64,000 nucleotides of DNA from Zhihengliuella sp. ISTPL4. GTDB lineage: Bacteria > Actinomycetota > Actinomycetes > Actinomycetales > Microbacteriaceae. Position 1 is the first letter of the stretch. Every line of letters begins with the position of its first letter. Shown here piece by piece: positions 61,773-64,000 of this stretch. The notes beneath the pieces were generated by a model. The model ran no database searches and was not told the origin of the DNA. It saw only the letters and a list, made by a program, of their open reading frames with translations. Made by a program: the position numbers and the translations under genes. The stretch spans positions 1,054,001 through 1,118,000 of the forward strand of contig NZ_CP025422.1 of the NCBI RefSeq assembly GCF_002848265.1, read 5' to 3'.

Positions 61773-63133
61773 GCCGACTCCCCGTTCCGCGGCGCGTCGG
61801 ACGGCGGCGTGCTGCCGGTCTTCGCGGCCTTCGCATCCGCCTTGGCCTTGGCCTTCTTCTTCGCCTGGTCCTTGGCCTCGGCCTTCGCCCTGTCCTTGGC
61901 CTCGGCGCGGGCCTTCGCCTCGGCCTTGGCCTGGGCGATGCGCTGCTGACGGCGCGTGGGCGGCGGGGTCTCGGGGACCTCGACGGCGAGGTGGGACTCG
62001 GCGACATCGCTCATGGCGTTCGCCGGAGTCACCGCGTTGTGTCGGGAACGCATGTAGAGCCCGAGGATGATCGCCACCGCGAGGACGGCGTCGATGGCCA
62101 CACCCCAGGTGCCGAGCCAGACGACGAGGAGCGCGGCGAGGGCACCGACGCCGCCCGCGGCGGGCAGGGTGAGCAGCCAGCCGACGCCGATGCGGCCGGC
62201 GGTCCGCCAGCGGACGGTCGAGCCGCGGCGGCCGAGCCCCGAGCCGATGACGGATCCCGAAGCGACCTGGGTGGTGGAGAGGGCGAAGCCGAGAGCGCTG
62301 GACGCGAGGATCGTGGCCGCAGTCGAGCTCTCCGCGGAGAAGCCCTGGGCCGGCTTGACGTCGGTCAGCCCCTTACCCAGCGTACGGATGATGCGCCAGC
62401 CGCCGAGGTAGGTGCCGAGGGCGATCGTGAAGGCACAGGCCACGATGACCCAGAGCTCGGGCTCGTGGTGGGCGCCCGACTGCCAACCGATCGTGATCAT
62501 CGCGAGGGTGATGACACCCATCGTCTTCTGTGCGTCGTTCGTGCCGTGCGCGAGGGCGACGAGGGACGACGTGAAGATCTGGCCCCAGCGGAAGCCGTCG
62601 CGCCCGTCGGGCTTGCCGTCGTAACGGCGGGTGACCGAGTACGCGATCTTCGTCGCGACGAAGGCGATGATGCCGGCGGTGATGGGAGCGATGAGGGCGG
62701 GGAGGACGATCTTCGACAGCACGGCGCCGAAGTCTATTCCTCCGAGTCCGGCGCCGACCAGGGTCGCACCGATCAGGCCGCCGAAGAGAGCGTGGGACGA
62801 GCTCGATGGCAGGCCGAGCAGCCAGGTCAGCATGTTCCAGGTGATCGCGCCGATGAGTCCGGCGAAGATCAACGCGAGGAACAGCTCGGCCCCCGCGGCG
62901 ATGATCGCGTCCTCCTGGATGATTCCGCCGGAGATGGTCTTGGAGACCTCCGTCGACAGGAAGGCGCCGACGAGGTTCAGGAGAGCGGCCAGGAGCACCG
63001 CGGTCTTGGGCTTGAGCGCCCCGGTGGCGATGGGCGTGGCCATCGCGTTCGCGGTGTCGTGAAACCCGTTCGTGAAATCGAAGAAGAGTGCCAGCGCGAT
63101 GACGAGCACGACGATGAGGGCTGCGGTTTCCAC
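61769..63133 (-). CDS. pit: Inorganic phosphate transporter, PiT family
   Basis: 454-aa low-affinity phosphate symporter. The duplicated PiT signatures are seen as DFTNGFHDTANAMAT (19-33) and ALAHGTNDAQKTMGV, with GLPSSSSHALFGGLIGA between them. The C-terminal 75 residues form a highly charged Ala/Lys/Glu repeat tail (AKAEAKARAEAKDRAK), an uncommon cytoplasmic extension. The start is GTG 63133. A PHO-box-like triple repeat lies 62-94 nt upstream. Confidence 0.94.
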   Translation of the reverse strand: METAALIVVLVIALALFFDFTNGFHDTANAMATPIATGALKPKTAVLLAALLNLVGAFLSTEVSKTISGGIIQEDAIIAAGAELFLALIFAGLIGAITWNMLTWLLGLPSSSSHALFGGLIGATLVGAGLGGIDFGAVLSKIVLPALIAPITAGIIAFVATKIAYSVTRRYDGKPDGRDGFRWGQIFTSSLVALAHGTNDAQKTMGVITLAMITIGWQSGAHHEPELWVIVACAFTIALGTYLGGWRIIRTLGKGLTDVKPAQGFSAESSTAATILASSALGFALSTTQVASGSVIGSGLGRRGSTVRWRTAGRIGVGWLLTLPAAGGVGALAALLVVWLGTWGVAIDAVLAVAIILGLYMRSRHNAVTPANAMSDVAESHLAVEVPETPPPTRRQQRIAQAKAEAKARAEAKDRAKAEAKDQAKKKAKAKADAKAAKTGSTPPSDAPRNGESA

Positions 63134-63194
63134 CGTTCGCTTTCGGTCTTGAGGAAGAGGGAGGTGTCGACGGGATCGACGTGACGAACGAAGA

Positions 63195-63227
63195 GTTCAC
63201 CGTGGGTTTGACTTCCGTTTACCGGCC
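63195..63227. promoter_or_regulatory. PHO-box-like triple direct repeat
   Basis: GTTCACC, GTTTGAC and GTTTACC start at 63195, 63206 and 63217, an exact 11-nt period, as in actinobacterial PhoP boxes (GTTCACC-N4 repeats). The last unit also begins the palindrome TTTACCGG-CC-CCGGTAAA (63218-63235). It stands between the divergent pit and S9 peptidase genes and may control either. Confidence 0.6.
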
Positions 63228-63288
63228 CCGGTAAATCCTGCCACCGTCCCCCGTGCCGGTCAAACTCGACCTGGGATAGCGTGGGACG

Positions 63289-64000
63289 GTGACTGACGCT
63301 CCGATCGCCGCCCGCCGCTCCACCCTCCGCACGCATCACGGTGACACGGTCGACGATCCGTACGAGTGGCTGCGCGCCAAGGAATCCCCCGAGGTCATCG
63401 CGCACCTCGAGGCGGAGAACGCGCACACCGAGGCGGAGACCGCTCACCTGGCCGATCTCCGCGAGACGCTGTTCCAGGAGATCAAGGGGCGGGTGCAGGA
63501 GACCGACCTCTCCGTGCCGACGCGACGCGGAGACTGGTGGTACTACAGCCGTACCAAGGAGGGCGCGCAGTACGGCATCCACTGCCGCGCCGCCGCCGTC
63601 GAGGGCGACTGGACACCCCCGCGTCTCGAGCCGGGGGTCCCCGTGCCCGGCGAGGTCGTGCTGCTGGACGGCAACGTCGAGGCCGAGGGGCACGAGTTCT
63701 TCTCGCTCGGTGCGTTCGACACCTCCGACGACGCGACGAAGCTGCTGTGGTCGACGGACTTCGAGGGCGATGAGTTGTACACGGTCCGCGTGCGGGATCT
63801 GGAGGCCGGGGTCACGCTCGACGATGAGATCCCGAATACCGGGGGCGCGTTCTTCACCCCCGATGGCACCGGCATCCTCTACACGACGCGCGACGACGCC
63901 TGGCGCCCCGACACGCTGTGGTTGCACCGGCTGGGGACCCCGGTGTCGGATGACATCCAGCTCTTCCACGAGCCCGACGAGAAGTACTGGCTCGGCGCCG
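63289..64000 (+). CDS. Prolyl oligopeptidase-family serine peptidase (partial)
   Basis: The first 237 residues of an S9A peptidase, probably oligopeptidase B (PtrB), which cleaves small peptides after basic residues. The start region HHGDTVDDPYEWLRAKESPEV and the beta-propeller blades GDWWYYSRTKEGAQYGIHCR and EGHEFFSLGAFDTSDDATKLLWSTD are characteristic (shown in part). The catalytic domain lies beyond the window. GTG 63289 follows TAGCGT (63277-63282) by 6 nt. Confidence 0.88.
   Translation, partial: MTDAPIAARRSTLRTHHGDTVDDPYEWLRAKESPEVIAHLEAENAHTEAETAHLADLRETLFQEIKGRVQETDLSVPTRRGDWWYYSRTKEGAQYGIHCRAAAVEGDWTPPRLEPGVPVPGEVVLLDGNVEAEGHEFFSLGAFDTSDDATKLLWSTDFEGDELYTVRVRDLEAGVTLDDEIPNTGGAFFTPDGTGILYTTRDDAWRPDTLWLHRLGTPVSDDIQLFHEPDEKYWLGA

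Noticed and set aside
1..64000. CRISPR arrays, IS elements, prophage or toxin-antitoxin modules.
   Set aside because: No repeat-spacer periodicity, transposase, integrase, phage structural gene or paired toxin/antitoxin was seen on either strand.

Overview
The window is a high-GC actinobacterial chromosome segment, most like Microbacterium or another Microbacteriaceae. The evidence is the roughly 70% GC coding sequence, the actinobacterial gene order around recA and ftsK (hflX, dapF, miaA, miaB, recX, recA, DUF3046, clgR, cinA, pgsA, ftsK, rnj, dapA), families typical of the group (DUF7882, DUF5302, DUF2188, the CE1758/CE1759 flavin pair), a tmRNA tag ending in ALAA, and very many apparently leaderless genes. 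I found no IS element, prophage, CRISPR array or rRNA. The two window ends cut a CoA-transferase subunit B gene (left) and a prolyl oligopeptidase gene (right).

Layout. 1-5 kb: CoA-transferase subunits A and B divergent from an IclR regulator, then a self-regulated MarR-MFS pair, a YbaK deacylase and an SRAP DNA-protein crosslink enzyme. 5-10.6 kb: small hypothetical proteins (two are DUF7882 paralogues), tRNA-Lys(CTT), a histidinol-phosphatase-like gene, a lipoprotein and a proline iminopeptidase. 10.7-14.1 kb: a lower-GC patch with an acyltransferase and a divergent polymerase/ligase-like membrane protein, lying against the 3' end of ssrA (14161-14530). 14.7-31 kb: the conserved housekeeping block for tRNA modification, DNA repair, lysine/peptidoglycan precursors, phospholipid synthesis, chromosome translocation and RNA decay.

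31-41 kb: Nudix, a thyA-folA-SDR operon, thioredoxin/DUF4395, OsmC, dapB, an aldo/keto-reductase-like protein that has lost all four catalytic residues, and pnp with a long structured leader. 41-53 kb: a glycosyltransferase fused to an SGNH esterase, DedA, a phosphoribosyltransferase, the LLM/FMN-reductase duo, an acyltransferase with a serine hydrolase, and an iron-regulated efeUOB operon. 53-64 kb: rpsO, an MFS exporter behind a seven-codon leaderless ORF, YceI, FKBP, a PrsW protease, an FAH-family hydrolase, aspA, a phosphodiesterase, and a PiT phosphate transporter divergent from an S9 peptidase across a PHO-box-like triple repeat.

Shared themes. About 24 genes have a TAnnnT hexamer ending 6 nt (6-8) before the start codon, which marks leaderless transcripts and fixes many starts. 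Lysine/aspartate genes are spread over the window (dapF, dapA, dapB, aspA), and dapA, dapB and aspA share a CTGGACGCAT sequence at the transcription start. Probable operators were seen for IclR, MarR, LexA, a DtxR-type iron regulator and a PhoP-type regulator, plus a TACATTCA element at the flavin duo and at yceI.
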